From SIG603 sp963621245 (GTDB taxonomy: Bacteria > Bacillota > Clostridia > Oscillospirales > Acutalibacteraceae): a DNA stretch of 64,000 bases. Shown here piece by piece: positions 41,255 through 49,518 of the stretch; position 1 is the first letter of the stretch, and every line of letters begins with the position of its first letter. The stretch lies in contig CAVFCW010000001.1 in NCBI GenBank assembly GCA_963621245.1, positions 248,001 through 312,000 on the forward strand. The letters run 5' to 3'. Made by a program: the position numbers and the translations under genes. Below the pieces are notes generated by a model that did not search any database, had not been told where the DNA came from, and saw only the letters and a list, made by a program, of their open reading frames with translations.

Positions 41255-41568
41255 TCACCGGACATCAAAATTTTAATAATTTCTAATTTTTCTTCCTTTG
41301 ACATTTGATGCGCATTTCTTGCTATTAAACGCTTAGCATAGCTTATCTCTCTAATGGAATCAATTTCATTGCCACCCATCAAATAATCAACTGTAGTCTC
41401 AAGTGCATCAGCAATGCGAGCAATTACCGTCGCACGAGGTGTACGATCACCTTTCAAATAGTGCGACATCGCAGCTTCTGTCACACCGGCTTTTTCAGCC
41501 AGTTCCTTTTGTGTCATACTCTTCCGTTGCAAAAGCATCGCAAGTCTTTCGTTAAATGTTTCAGACAT
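41251..41568 (-). CDS. XRE-family transcriptional regulator
   Basis: A 105-aa repressor-like protein with an N-terminal helix-turn-helix (about residues 7-60) whose recognition part reads TQKELAEKAGVTEAAMSHYL. A short C-terminal tail is probably the ImmA target or dimer interface. The ATG at 41568 has GGAGG eight bases upstream, and the in-frame ATG at 41595 is less well placed. It is transcribed from a perfect promoter whose spacer and -10 are palindromic (ATTATAATTT...), so it probably represses itself. It is the first gene of the regulator-protease pair. Confidence 0.9.
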   Translation of the reverse strand: MSETFNERLAMLLQRKSMTQKELAEKAGVTEAAMSHYLKGDRTPRATVIARIADALETTVDYLMGGNEIDSIREISYAKRLIARNAHQMSKEEKLEIIKILMSGE

Positions 41569-41601
41569 TTGTGCATCCTCCAATTTATAAATCATAATTC
41601 T

Positions 41602-41637
41602 TGCGGTTATTATAATTTATAATTATCATTTTGTCAA
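41602..41637 (-). promoter_or_regulatory. Consensus promoter with AT-rich dyad, probable autoregulated operator
   Basis: Minus-strand TTGACA (41632-41637), 17-base spacer, TATAAT (41609-41614). The spacer and -10 contain near-palindromic ATAATTATAAATTATAAT, a likely site for the adjacent XRE protein. Confidence 0.75.
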
Positions 41638-41919
41638 GCGATTGGATAAAAATCTATGTTGCCAATCCAGATAATTCTCTGTTGTTTCAAAATTTAGGTA
41701 CAAGGAGATAAAAACACAGCCTACATATCACATATTATTCATCATCTGCACTATTCCGTTTTGTCTCTTTCCGCATATCAAACCGCCTTATATTATGATA
41801 AGTTTGGCATATTCTACAATATTCGCTATATCTAAACTTTTTTAGCCGATAAATATTTATTTTTACCAAATCTATGGTATAATCTTTAGTTAGGATATTT
41901 AAATTGATGGAGGTATACC
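41638..41919. other. AT-rich gap upstream of uraA with extended -10
   Basis: About 280 bases with no gene. A TGGTATAAT extended -10 at 41875-41883 probably drives uraA-upp; its -35 is weak. No PyrR-type leader was recognised. Confidence 0.55.
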
Positions 41920-43320
41920 ATGGAAAATGAAAAAAAGGGCATTTATGACGCCAGAACCTTAGGCGTTCCGAAAATGCTCATTCTCGGACTTCAGCATATG
42001 TTTGCTATGTTCGGCGCCACCGTACTTGTTCCGATCTTAGTCGGAAGCTACTTTGGAAACGAGCTCACGGCAGGCGTAACCGTTTCTACAACTCTCTTCT
42101 GCGCCGGTGTCGGCACACTTCTCTTCCACGTTTGCTCGAAGATGAAGGTTCCCGCATTCCTCGGCTCATCATTTGCCTTCCTCGGCGGTTTCTCAACGGT
42201 TGCAGGTCTTGACACAGGCATCTACGCCGGCATGAGCGCAAACGAAAAGTGCGCATACGCTTGCGGCGGTGTTGTTGTGGCAGGTCTTCTCTACCTCGTT
42301 TTGGCAGCTATCATCAAGCTTGTCGGCGTTAAAAAGGTTATGAGATTCCTTCCCCCCGTTGTCACAGGCCCGATCATCATTTGCATCGGTCTTTCACTTG
42401 CAAGCAGTGCAATCTCGAACGCATCAACAAACTGGCTTCTTGCCTTTATCGCTCTTGCAACAATCATCATCTTCAACATTTGGGGCAAGGGAATGTTCAA
42501 AATCATTCCTATTCTCATGGGCGTTGTTGTTTCCTACATTGCAGCTATCATCTTTAATGCTCTCGGAATGACAAACGCAGACGGCAGTGCAATCCTCAAC
42601 TTCCAGCCTGTTGCAGAGGCAGCATTTGTCGGTCTCCCAAAGTTCCAGCTCGCTAAGTTCGATGTCACATCAATTCTTGTAATGGCACCTATTGCCATTG
42701 CTTCCATGATGGAGCACATCGGCGATATCTCCGCCATCAGCGCAACTGTCGGCAGAAACTTCATCGAGGACCCAGGTCTTCACAGAACTCTCATCGGTGA
42801 CGGTCTTGCAACCGCTTTTGCCGGTCTCATCGGCGGCCCCTCCAACACAACCTATGGTGAGAACACAGGCGTTCTCGAGCTCTCAAGAGTTTTCGATCCG
42901 AGAGTTATCAGAATTGCCGCAGGCTTTGCCATCATTCTCTCCTTCATTCCTAAATTCTCAAGCATCATTCACACAATGCCCACAGCAATCATCGGCGGCA
43001 TCTCCTTTATGCTTTACGGTATGATTTCCGCTATCGGCGTTCGTAATGTTGTTGAGAACAAGGTTGATCTCACAAAATCAAGAAATTTAATTATTGCAGC
43101 TGTTATCTTCGTTTGCGGACTCGGCTTCTCAAGCGGACTTTCTTTCCAGATCGGTTCAGCAACAATCACACTCACAGGTCTTGCAATCGCAGCCATCGCC
43201 GGTATCGCACTTAACGCAATTCTCCCCGGCAACGACTACGAGTTCGGCAAGAATCCCGAGGGCGATCAGAGCCGCGGCGTATTCATGAAGAGCAGCGACA
43301 ATAAAGAAACAGAGGAATAA
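41920..43320 (+). CDS. uraA: Uracil permease (NCS2 family)
   Basis: Proton-coupled uracil importer, 466 aa with about 12-14 membrane segments. The N-terminus GVPKMLILGLQHMFAMFGAT is the family start. Further landmarks are the FLGSSFAFLGGF loop, ASMMEHIGDISAI (substrate-site Glu and His) and GLIGGPSNTTYGENTGVL. A strong GGAGG precedes the ATG. The upp gene begins two bases after its stop, so transport and salvage are co-expressed. The acidic C-terminal tail is hydrophilic. Confidence 0.95.
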   Translation: MENEKKGIYDARTLGVPKMLILGLQHMFAMFGATVLVPILVGSYFGNELTAGVTVSTTLFCAGVGTLLFHVCSKMKVPAFLGSSFAFLGGFSTVAGLDTGIYAGMSANEKCAYACGGVVVAGLLYLVLAAIIKLVGVKKVMRFLPPVVTGPIIICIGLSLASSAISNASTNWLLAFIALATIIIFNIWGKGMFKIIPILMGVVVSYIAAIIFNALGMTNADGSAILNFQPVAEAAFVGLPKFQLAKFDVTSILVMAPIAIASMMEHIGDISAISATVGRNFIEDPGLHRTLIGDGLATAFAGLIGGPSNTTYGENTGVLELSRVFDPRVIRIAAGFAIILSFIPKFSSIIHTMPTAIIGGISFMLYGMISAIGVRNVVENKVDLTKSRNLIIAAVIFVCGLGFSSGLSFQIGSATITLTGLAIAAIAGIALNAILPGNDYEFGKNPEGDQSRGVFMKSSDNKETEE

Positions 43321-43322
43321 TT

Positions 43323-43967
43323 ATGGATTTTTACAACGAGAAGAACATCTTCATTATGACTCACCCCCTCATTCAGCACAAGATCTCAAAGCTTCGTGAC
43401 AAGAACACAGGCACAAACGAGTTCCGTAAGCTTGTTGAGGAAATCGCAATGCTCGAGGGCTTCGAGGCACTCAGCGACCTCCCGACAGCAAATGTCGAGG
43501 TTGAAACTCCCATCGAGACAACAGAGACACCTGTTATCTCCGGCAGAACCCTCGCAATCGTTCCAATTCTCAGAGCAGGTCTCGGCATGGTTTCCGGTGT
43601 GCTTGCACTCGTCCCCACAGCTAAGGTTGGCCACATTGGAATGTACAGAAACGAGGAAACTCACGAGCCCGTTCCTTACTACTGCAAGCTTCCCAAGCCG
43701 ATAAGCGAGAGACTCATCGTCGTCACCGATCCTATGCTCGCAACAGGCGGATCGGCAGTTGACGCTATCGATCAGATTAAGAAGCAGGGCGGAAAAATGA
43801 TCAAATTCATGTGCATCATTGCCGCTCCCGAAGGACTTGAGAGACTTCACAAGGCTCATCCCGATGTTCAGATTTATGTCGGACATCTCGACAGAGAATT
43901 GAATGAAGACGCTTACATCTGCCCGGGTCTCGGCGACGCAGGCGACCGTATCTTCGGTACAAAGTAA
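43323..43967 (+). CDS. upp: Uracil phosphoribosyltransferase
   Basis: Makes UMP from uracil and PRPP; 214 aa, slightly longer than the usual 209 because of a short N-terminal extension (MDFYNEKNIFI). The family motif THPLIQHKI follows, then PILRAGLGMV, and the PRPP loop DPMLATGGSAVDAI near residue 139. The C-terminal uracil-binding stretch ICPGLGDAGDRIFGT is intact. The ribosome site GAGG precedes the ATG, placed inside the end of uraA. A strong terminator closes the uraA-upp operon. Confidence 0.96.
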   Translation: MDFYNEKNIFIMTHPLIQHKISKLRDKNTGTNEFRKLVEEIAMLEGFEALSDLPTANVEVETPIETTETPVISGRTLAIVPILRAGLGMVSGVLALVPTAKVGHIGMYRNEETHEPVPYYCKLPKPISERLIVVTDPMLATGGSAVDAIDQIKKQGGKMIKFMCIIAAPEGLERLHKAHPDVQIYVGHLDRELNEDAYICPGLGDAGDRIFGTK

Positions 43968-43983
43968 TTCACTTCAAAAACTC

Positions 43984-44011
43984 GGAGCACCCATTTTGGG
44001 TGCTCCTTTTT
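43984..44011 (+). terminator. Terminator after upp
   Basis: 9-bp perfect stem GGAGCACCC/GGGTGCTCC with a five-base loop and TTTTT. Confidence 0.92.
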
Positions 44012-44014
44012 GCG

Positions 44015-44045
44015 TACAAAAAAGGCTCTCCAAAAGGAGAGCCTG
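44015..44045 (-). terminator. Terminator after patB
   Basis: Minus-strand stem AGGCTCTCC/GGAGAGCCT with a TTTT loop and T run. Confidence 0.9.
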
Positions 44046-44063
44046 ATTTTCGGAAAAATTAAA

Positions 44064-45263
44064 TTATGCGTTAAAAACGTATTTGTTAAGTCTGTCAAAA
44101 GCCTCAACGCAAAGTGAATGCGGAACAGCGAGGTTCATTCTGATTGCGTACGGTCTGTGGAACGGACGGCCGTCCTGCCAAATTACGCCGACCTCAGCGC
44201 CCTTGACCTGAAGCTCGTCGATTGTAATGCCGTGCTCTTTGCAGAAGTCCTCACAATCGAGATAGAGCATATATGTGCCCTCGGGCTTTGCAAGCTTAAC
44301 GCCCTTGAAGTTCTTTGTGATGAAATCGTAAGCGTAGTTTACGTTGTCGGTGAGTACTTCCTTGAGCTCGTCAACCCACTCGTGTCCCTCGGGCTTGTAT
44401 GCGCCGATGAGAGCGTGCATTGCGAGAACGTTGCATGCGTTGTAGTGAGAGAGTGAAGACTCCTTGAGAACTCTGTCATTTAACCACTTGTTGTAAATGA
44501 TGTGGTATGAACCCTGAAGACCTGCAAGGTTGAATGTCTTTGAAGGAGCGTACATAGCAGCTACGTGCTCTCTTGCCCACTCGTTTACAGACTGGGTAGG
44601 AATGTGCTTGTGTCCGTCAAGAATAAGATCGGACCAAATCTCATCGGAGATAACCCAGCAGTCGTTCTTAGCGTAGACCTCCATTGCCTTCTCTATCTCC
44701 CACTTCTCCCAAACTCTTCCGCAAGGGTTGTGAGGTGAACAGAAAACAGCACAGTGAATATTGTTCTCCTTGAGTTTCTTGTCCATGTCTTCATAGTCCA
44801 TTCTCCAAACGCCGTTCTCATCCTGAACGAGGTCGGAATGAACAAGATCATAGCCGTTATTCTCAAGGCAGTGAGTGAAGCCTATATATGTAGGTGAGTG
44901 AAGAAGAATTTTATCTCCCTTTGAGCAAAGCACGTTGGCAACGGAAACAACACCGCCGAGAACGCCGTTTTCGTAAGCAATGTTCTCCTTTGAAAGGTTT
45001 GTTACGCCGTTTCTCTTAGACTGCCAGTCGATGATAGAATCGAAATATTCATCGCTCATGGAATAATATCCGAATGTGGGAGACTGAACTCTCTTGATGA
45101 TCTCCTCCTGAATTGTCGGAACAGTTGCAAAGTTCATATCGGCAACCCACATAGGAATCTTTGAGAAGCCTTCCTTGACGGTAACACCGGGAATCGGAAT
45201 CATGTCAACAGCAATCTGATTTGTGCCGCTTCTGTCAATTATAGAGGAAAAATCGTATTTCAT
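44064..45263 (-). CDS. patB: MalY/PatB family PLP-dependent C-S lyase/aminotransferase
   Basis: A 399-aa fold-type I PLP enzyme of the MalY/PatB branch, usually a cystathionine beta-lyase making homocysteine, or a related C-S lyase. Typical features: the N-terminus with WVADMNFATVP, the SPTYIGF loop, CSPHNPCGRVW, the VISDEIWSDL Asp/Tyr pair and the PLP lysine in YAPSKTFNLAGLQ. The ATG at 45263 with AGGTG before it gives the normal family N-terminus; a frame open upstream adds 32 unconserved residues that cover the promoter. A perfect inverted repeat overlaps the -10. It may feed homocysteine to MetH. Confidence 0.9.
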   Translation of the reverse strand: MKYDFSSIIDRSGTNQIAVDMIPIPGVTVKEGFSKIPMWVADMNFATVPTIQEEIIKRVQSPTFGYYSMSDEYFDSIIDWQSKRNGVTNLSKENIAYENGVLGGVVSVANVLCSKGDKILLHSPTYIGFTHCLENNGYDLVHSDLVQDENGVWRMDYEDMDKKLKENNIHCAVFCSPHNPCGRVWEKWEIEKAMEVYAKNDCWVISDEIWSDLILDGHKHIPTQSVNEWAREHVAAMYAPSKTFNLAGLQGSYHIIYNKWLNDRVLKESSLSHYNACNVLAMHALIGAYKPEGHEWVDELKEVLTDNVNYAYDFITKNFKGVKLAKPEGTYMLYLDCEDFCKEHGITIDELQVKGAEVGVIWQDGRPFHRPYAIRMNLAVPHSLCVEAFDRLNKYVFNA

Positions 45264-45291
45264 CGGAAACACCTGTCTTTCGTAATATTTT

Positions 45292-45328
45292 ATGTATCGA
45301 TGATACATTAATATTCTCAATTTTGCAA
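45292..45328 (-). promoter_or_regulatory. Promoter of patB with operator-like palindrome
   Basis: Minus-strand TTGCAA (45323-45328), 17-base spacer, TATCAT (45300-45305). A perfect inverted repeat ATGTATC-GAT-GATACAT (45292-45308) covers the -10, a classic repressor-site position. Confidence 0.6.
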
Positions 45329-45442
45329 GTTTATCGATTAATTTAGTTTTTTTTACCAATTATGGAATAAATAAATTTGTGCAAAAAATCAAATTGTATT
45401 CAAAATGAATTTTTAATATTTTTTCTTTTAAATTTGCAAACT

Positions 45443-45453
45443 TGTGTTATAAT
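45443..45453 (+). promoter_or_regulatory. Extended -10 promoter of the MORN gene
   Basis: TGTTATAAT with a TG one base before a perfect TATAAT. No good -35 is visible. Confidence 0.5.
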
Positions 45454-45513
45454 GAAAAAAACGAACATTGAACATTAATATACAAATTTACTTGAAAGTG
45501 AAGATAAATTCTG

Positions 45514-47274
45514 ATGGACATACTTGATAAAGACATATTCTACATTTGCGATGTAGAAAAAGAAGGCACTTCCTTTTTTCACGGCGATTTGTATGAGCTG
45601 AGAAAAAGGCTCTATGAAAACAAAGGAAGAAAGGTATATGTAAGAAAGAAAATTACGGAAACAGGCGCAGACGGAAAACTTACCGCGTCGGTCAGCAAAT
45701 CAAGGCTGAAGTGGAAAAAGAGAATCGGCAGAGTTGTAACCGAGCAGAGCTACCGCCAGTCGAACGGCAGCGTTCTCGTGAGAAAAGACCTCAACGGTTC
45801 CATTATCTGCAAAATATTCTATGATGAGGAAATGGCTTGGTATCGCACGGAGTACTATTCTCCGGAGAGCTTTATTCAGCCTAAGCTTGTTTTGCGCTCA
45901 GCCGATTTGGGCGACATTATTGAGCGACTTTCCTTTAATGAAGAAAACAAATACTACGAGCGTGAGGATCTGACCCCCACCCCTCTAAACAAAGAAGATT
46001 TTGAAAATTACTACGACATAGAAAACGGCGTGCTTGTTGCGGCTTCCGACGGCGAATTTGTCTATAAGCCGGACTACGACGTATATGACGAGGATGAAAC
46101 AAACGGTAGCACGGTTCTCATTATGAACGCTTGGGAAGTAAAGAGCGGTTCCGTTCCGACAAGCGCAAAAAGCAAGGAACAGGCTCTCACCTTTAAGAAC
46201 CTCGATGAAATCGGCGACAAAGCGCCTGTAAAAGACGTAGCAAAGGAAGCACCCAAAAAGGAAGCTCCGGCAAAGAAAACCGTCGACAGCGATTCCGAAG
46301 CTACTAAAACGGCAAAAGCAGGCGAAAACAAAGCGGTCGAAAAAGCCGTAAGTTCCGAGAAAGTCGGCGAAGAGAAACCACAGAAAATTACTGAGGTTAA
46401 AAAGCCGACAACTCCTGAAAAAATAGAAGCAAAAGCCGACGCCAAAACGGAAGCAAAAACCGAAGAAACTTCAAGCGAACAGAAAAAAGAAGTTGTCAGT
46501 GAAAATAAAACTGCCGAAATTTCCGAAAAAGAAAAGATAGCAGAGAATAACGACTACGGGAAAAATGAGTCTTCCGATAATAACAAGGAAGTTAAAAATT
46601 CTGCCAAGCCGACAAAAGAGGAAGCGGACGAGACCGACAAAGAAGCAAAATCCGAGTCCCTCACTGTTAAATCATCAAATGCTCAAAAGCAGAAAATCGG
46701 AAAATACCATTATTTGGGAATGATGGTTGACGGAAAGCGCGAGGGAATTGGTCACACCGAGAATGAAAACGGAGTTTCCGTTTACAACGGCGAATATCAC
46801 GACGACAAGCGAAACGGCGTTGGCGCATCGTTCTTCTCTGACGGTAAACTGAGCTTTGCGGGCAACTGGGCAGACGACAAAAAGAACGGCGTGGGAATTT
46901 CCTTCAGACCGAGCGACGGCTCTGTTCACATCGCAAACTGGGAAAACGGCAAGCCGAGCGAGAACATCACGTTGATTGACGGCAAAGGTAACCTCTTGTA
47001 CAGCGGAATTATGCAAGACGGCAAAAAGAACGGCGTCGGCGTTTCACGAAACAACGAAACAGGTTACACCTACATCGGAGAGTTTGCAGATGGTAAATCG
47101 AACGGCATCGGATCGCTCTTTGACGAAAACGGCAGACTCATCTACAACGGAAGCTGGGCAAACGGCATGAAAAACGGTCACGGCACCGAGTTTGACGCCG
47201 CCGGCAACATCGTGTATTCCGGCGAATGGGTCGATAACGAATATCACAACGGTATTCTTTACCAGAAAATTTAA
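45514..47274 (+). CDS. MORN-repeat protein with disordered linker
   Basis: A 586-aa protein without signal or membrane segment. Three parts: an N-terminal globular region (about 1-215) of no recognised family, a linker of about 170 residues (216-390) rich in Lys, Glu, Ala, Ser and Thr that must be disordered, and a C-terminal run of at least six MORN-like repeats (391-586). Examples are YNGEYHDDKRNGVG, FAGNWADDKKNGVG, YIGEFADGKSNGIG and YNGSWANGMKNGHG. MORN repeats bind lipids or proteins in eukaryotes; bacterial roles are poorly known. No strong ribosome site precedes the start. It is a single-gene unit with an extended -10 promoter and a terminator. Confidence 0.82.
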   Translation: MDILDKDIFYICDVEKEGTSFFHGDLYELRKRLYENKGRKVYVRKKITETGADGKLTASVSKSRLKWKKRIGRVVTEQSYRQSNGSVLVRKDLNGSIICKIFYDEEMAWYRTEYYSPESFIQPKLVLRSADLGDIIERLSFNEENKYYEREDLTPTPLNKEDFENYYDIENGVLVAASDGEFVYKPDYDVYDEDETNGSTVLIMNAWEVKSGSVPTSAKSKEQALTFKNLDEIGDKAPVKDVAKEAPKKEAPAKKTVDSDSEATKTAKAGENKAVEKAVSSEKVGEEKPQKITEVKKPTTPEKIEAKADAKTEAKTEETSSEQKKEVVSENKTAEISEKEKIAENNDYGKNESSDNNKEVKNSAKPTKEEADETDKEAKSESLTVKSSNAQKQKIGKYHYLGMMVDGKREGIGHTENENGVSVYNGEYHDDKRNGVGASFFSDGKLSFAGNWADDKKNGVGISFRPSDGSVHIANWENGKPSENITLIDGKGNLLYSGIMQDGKKNGVGVSRNNETGYTYIGEFADGKSNGIGSLFDENGRLIYNGSWANGMKNGHGTEFDAAGNIVYSGEWVDNEYHNGILYQKI

Positions 47275-47284
47275 AATCAGGCTT

Positions 47285-47314
47285 AAAAACGGTTCACTTA
47301 GGTGAGCCGTTTTT
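47285..47314 (+). terminator. Terminator after the MORN gene
   Basis: Stem AAAAACGGTTCAC with GTGAGCCGTTTTT (one G·T) and a four-base loop. Confidence 0.88.
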
Positions 47315-47750
47315 GTCGTTAGTCAAGTTTTTCCGTGCCGTTTTATGTAACCAAACAATTCAGCACACAATTGAGCACAGCCTTGATTTTAGCATGCAAA
47401 TATTCCTTTTAGCCTTTTTTTAGTGAAATTTCATCGAATTAAAACGCAGTATTTAATTTCCGTAGCGGAAAATTTTACCACCTATACCTAAATCTTCCGA
47501 TTGCTCTCATTTTGTCCTATATTTCCTTTTATCCTCCTTATTTTTCATCAAATTCACTGATTGGTATGTATTTTATATATATTTTTTCATACTTTAGTGA
47601 AATATAACAAAATTCTATACAATAATTATAATCAACAATTACTAAAATTGAGATATTTATTTCTTTTTATTTTATTTCTTTAAAAGAATTATAATTTTGA
47701 GCGTATTATGTATACTTTAATTACTAACGAGTCAGAGTCGGAGTAAAAAA
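47315..47750. other. AT-rich gap upstream of the binding-protein gene
   Basis: About 435 bases, AT-rich. A short dyad TTTCCG-TAG-CGGAAA at 47457-47471 could be a regulator site. Several TATACT/TATAAT-like boxes occur near 47620-47716, but none has a convincing -35. No gene seen. Confidence 0.5.
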
Positions 47751-49466
47751 ATGAAAAAAAGTGTATCTTTACTGCTAACTTTATGTTTGATTTTAAGTCT
47801 GTTTTCGGGTTGCAGTGCCCACAAAGGCAGCTTTACATATTATCTAAAAAACAACGTTCGCTCGCTTGATCCGCAAACGGCGAACGGCACATATGCGGCA
47901 ACGGTTATCAATGCGATTTTTGACGGACTTTGCCGAATTGACGAGAACGGTGAAGCCGTTCCCGCAGCAGCCGAAAGTTGGACTGCGGATTCATCCAACA
48001 CGGTATTTACCTTCACGCTTGACGAGGACGCCACGTGGAGCAACGGCGAACCCGTCACCGCCTACGATTTTGTTTACGGCATACAGCGTGCGCTATCCCC
48101 CGCAACGGGAGCCGATAATGTTGACGAATTATTCATCATAAGCGGCGCAAGGGAGGCTTATTACGGTCTTGCGGACGTGAGCACGGTCGGAGTATCAGCC
48201 ACAAACGACACAACGCTTGTATTTAAACTTACGGGAAGTTGTCCCAATTTTCCGAAACTCACGGCAGGAGTCAGATTTATGCCGTGTAACGAAGAATTTT
48301 TCAAATCAACCACGGGAAGATACGGTCTCGGTTCAAATTACCTTATAACAAACGGGCCGTTTACCTTTTCATCAAACTATTCTTGGACGGACGGTGTTTC
48401 AATCGAACTCGCCGCTTACGATGATTACAACGGAAAGGTTAAACCCGCGTCTCTCACCTTTTATTTGGGTGAATCGGACGACATAACAGAAGATCCCATT
48501 TCGGCGCTTACAAACGGCACAACGGATGTTCTTCAACTCGATAATGCGACCTTGGCAACCGAGGCAGAAGCCGCCGGATGCACCGTAAGCAAATTTACGA
48601 ATAAGACGACGGGTATACTTTTTAATTCCGAAAGTACGGAACTCACAACACGACTGAGAGAAATCTTTGTGAAAGCAATTGACCGTGACGCTTTGAGTGC
48701 GGCACTCTCGGAAGGGACTCAGATTGCGGATGACATCATTCCGTCGGGGCTGTTGTTCAACGGCTCTGATTATCGCTCAAACGCAGAGAGTTCGCTCTAC
48801 GTGAAACAGGACACGTCTGTTTACGACTACCAAAATTATCAGTCGACCGTAAAAAACGAAGTTACCACGGAAAACAACAGCGAGGAAAACTTGGGCGATG
48901 AGGGCGACAACTCTTCCGATTCGGTCACAATCGTAGATAACACATCCGATAATTTGCAAGTAACAACTGTATCAACAAGTGACGAATACCTCGAGGAGAG
49001 CCGTGACGAAGAAATAAGCTACATTCCGTCCATAACGATTATATGTCTTGACGATTATCAATCCACGGCTATTGCAAACTCGGTCATATCCGATTGGAAC
49101 AAATTTGATTCCTGTTACTGTAACATCAAGCCTCTTTCCGAGGATGATTTCTATCAGGCAATATCCGACAAAAACTATGATGTTGCACTTTACACGATTG
49201 AGTCAAGCTCAGATACAGCGCTAAGTATGCTCGAAAGCTTTGAGAGCACGGCTTCACCTCAGCTTCTCGATTCTGTCGCATTCGATACCTTGATGCATTC
49301 GGGCGGCGGCAGCATAAGCGACATTACAAACCTCGAGAAATTTCTCAATAATCAGTTCATTTTCTACCCAATTTGTTATGACGCAAGCTACTATGCGGCG
49401 GCTCCCGGTATCAAAAATGTTATGGTCAACATAGGTACGGCAGATTTTACAAAAGCATCTAAATAA
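47751..49466 (+). CDS. Oligopeptide-type ABC transporter substrate-binding lipoprotein
   Basis: A 571-aa extracytoplasmic binding protein of family 5 (OppA/DppA type). The signal peptide ends in the lipobox FSGC with Cys21 as the lipid anchor. The mature N-terminus has NNVRSLDPQTANG, then LDEDATWSNGEPVTAYDFVYG, the family signature, near residue 90. Residues about 345-422 form an Asn/Ser/Asp/Glu-rich insertion with no obvious fold, which interrupts the C-terminal lobe. No permease or ATPase genes flank it, so it is an orphan component; partners may be encoded elsewhere. The start follows GGAG. Ligand unknown, probably peptide. Confidence 0.88.
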   Translation: MKKSVSLLLTLCLILSLFSGCSAHKGSFTYYLKNNVRSLDPQTANGTYAATVINAIFDGLCRIDENGEAVPAAAESWTADSSNTVFTFTLDEDATWSNGEPVTAYDFVYGIQRALSPATGADNVDELFIISGAREAYYGLADVSTVGVSATNDTTLVFKLTGSCPNFPKLTAGVRFMPCNEEFFKSTTGRYGLGSNYLITNGPFTFSSNYSWTDGVSIELAAYDDYNGKVKPASLTFYLGESDDITEDPISALTNGTTDVLQLDNATLATEAEAAGCTVSKFTNKTTGILFNSESTELTTRLREIFVKAIDRDALSAALSEGTQIADDIIPSGLLFNGSDYRSNAESSLYVKQDTSVYDYQNYQSTVKNEVTTENNSEENLGDEGDNSSDSVTIVDNTSDNLQVTTVSTSDEYLEESRDEEISYIPSITIICLDDYQSTAIANSVISDWNKFDSCYCNIKPLSEDDFYQAISDKNYDVALYTIESSSDTALSMLESFESTASPQLLDSVAFDTLMHSGGGSISDITNLEKFLNNQFIFYPICYDASYYAAAPGIKNVMVNIGTADFTKASK

Positions 49467-49468
49467 AC

Positions 49469-49505
49469 AAAACCACGCTTAAGCTTCAGCTGAGCGTGGT
49501 TTCTT
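49469..49505. terminator. Bidirectional terminator
   Basis: Stem AAACCACGCT with AGCGTGGTTT around an AAGCTTCAGCT centre, between the convergent binding-protein and sugar-kinase genes. Confidence 0.85.
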
Positions 49506-49518
49506 TTTGTATAGTTTT

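Noticed and set aside
45264..45359. N-terminal extension of 32 codons for patB
   Set aside because: It would cover the promoter and palindrome; the family N-terminus begins at 45263, which has its own AGGTG ribosome site.
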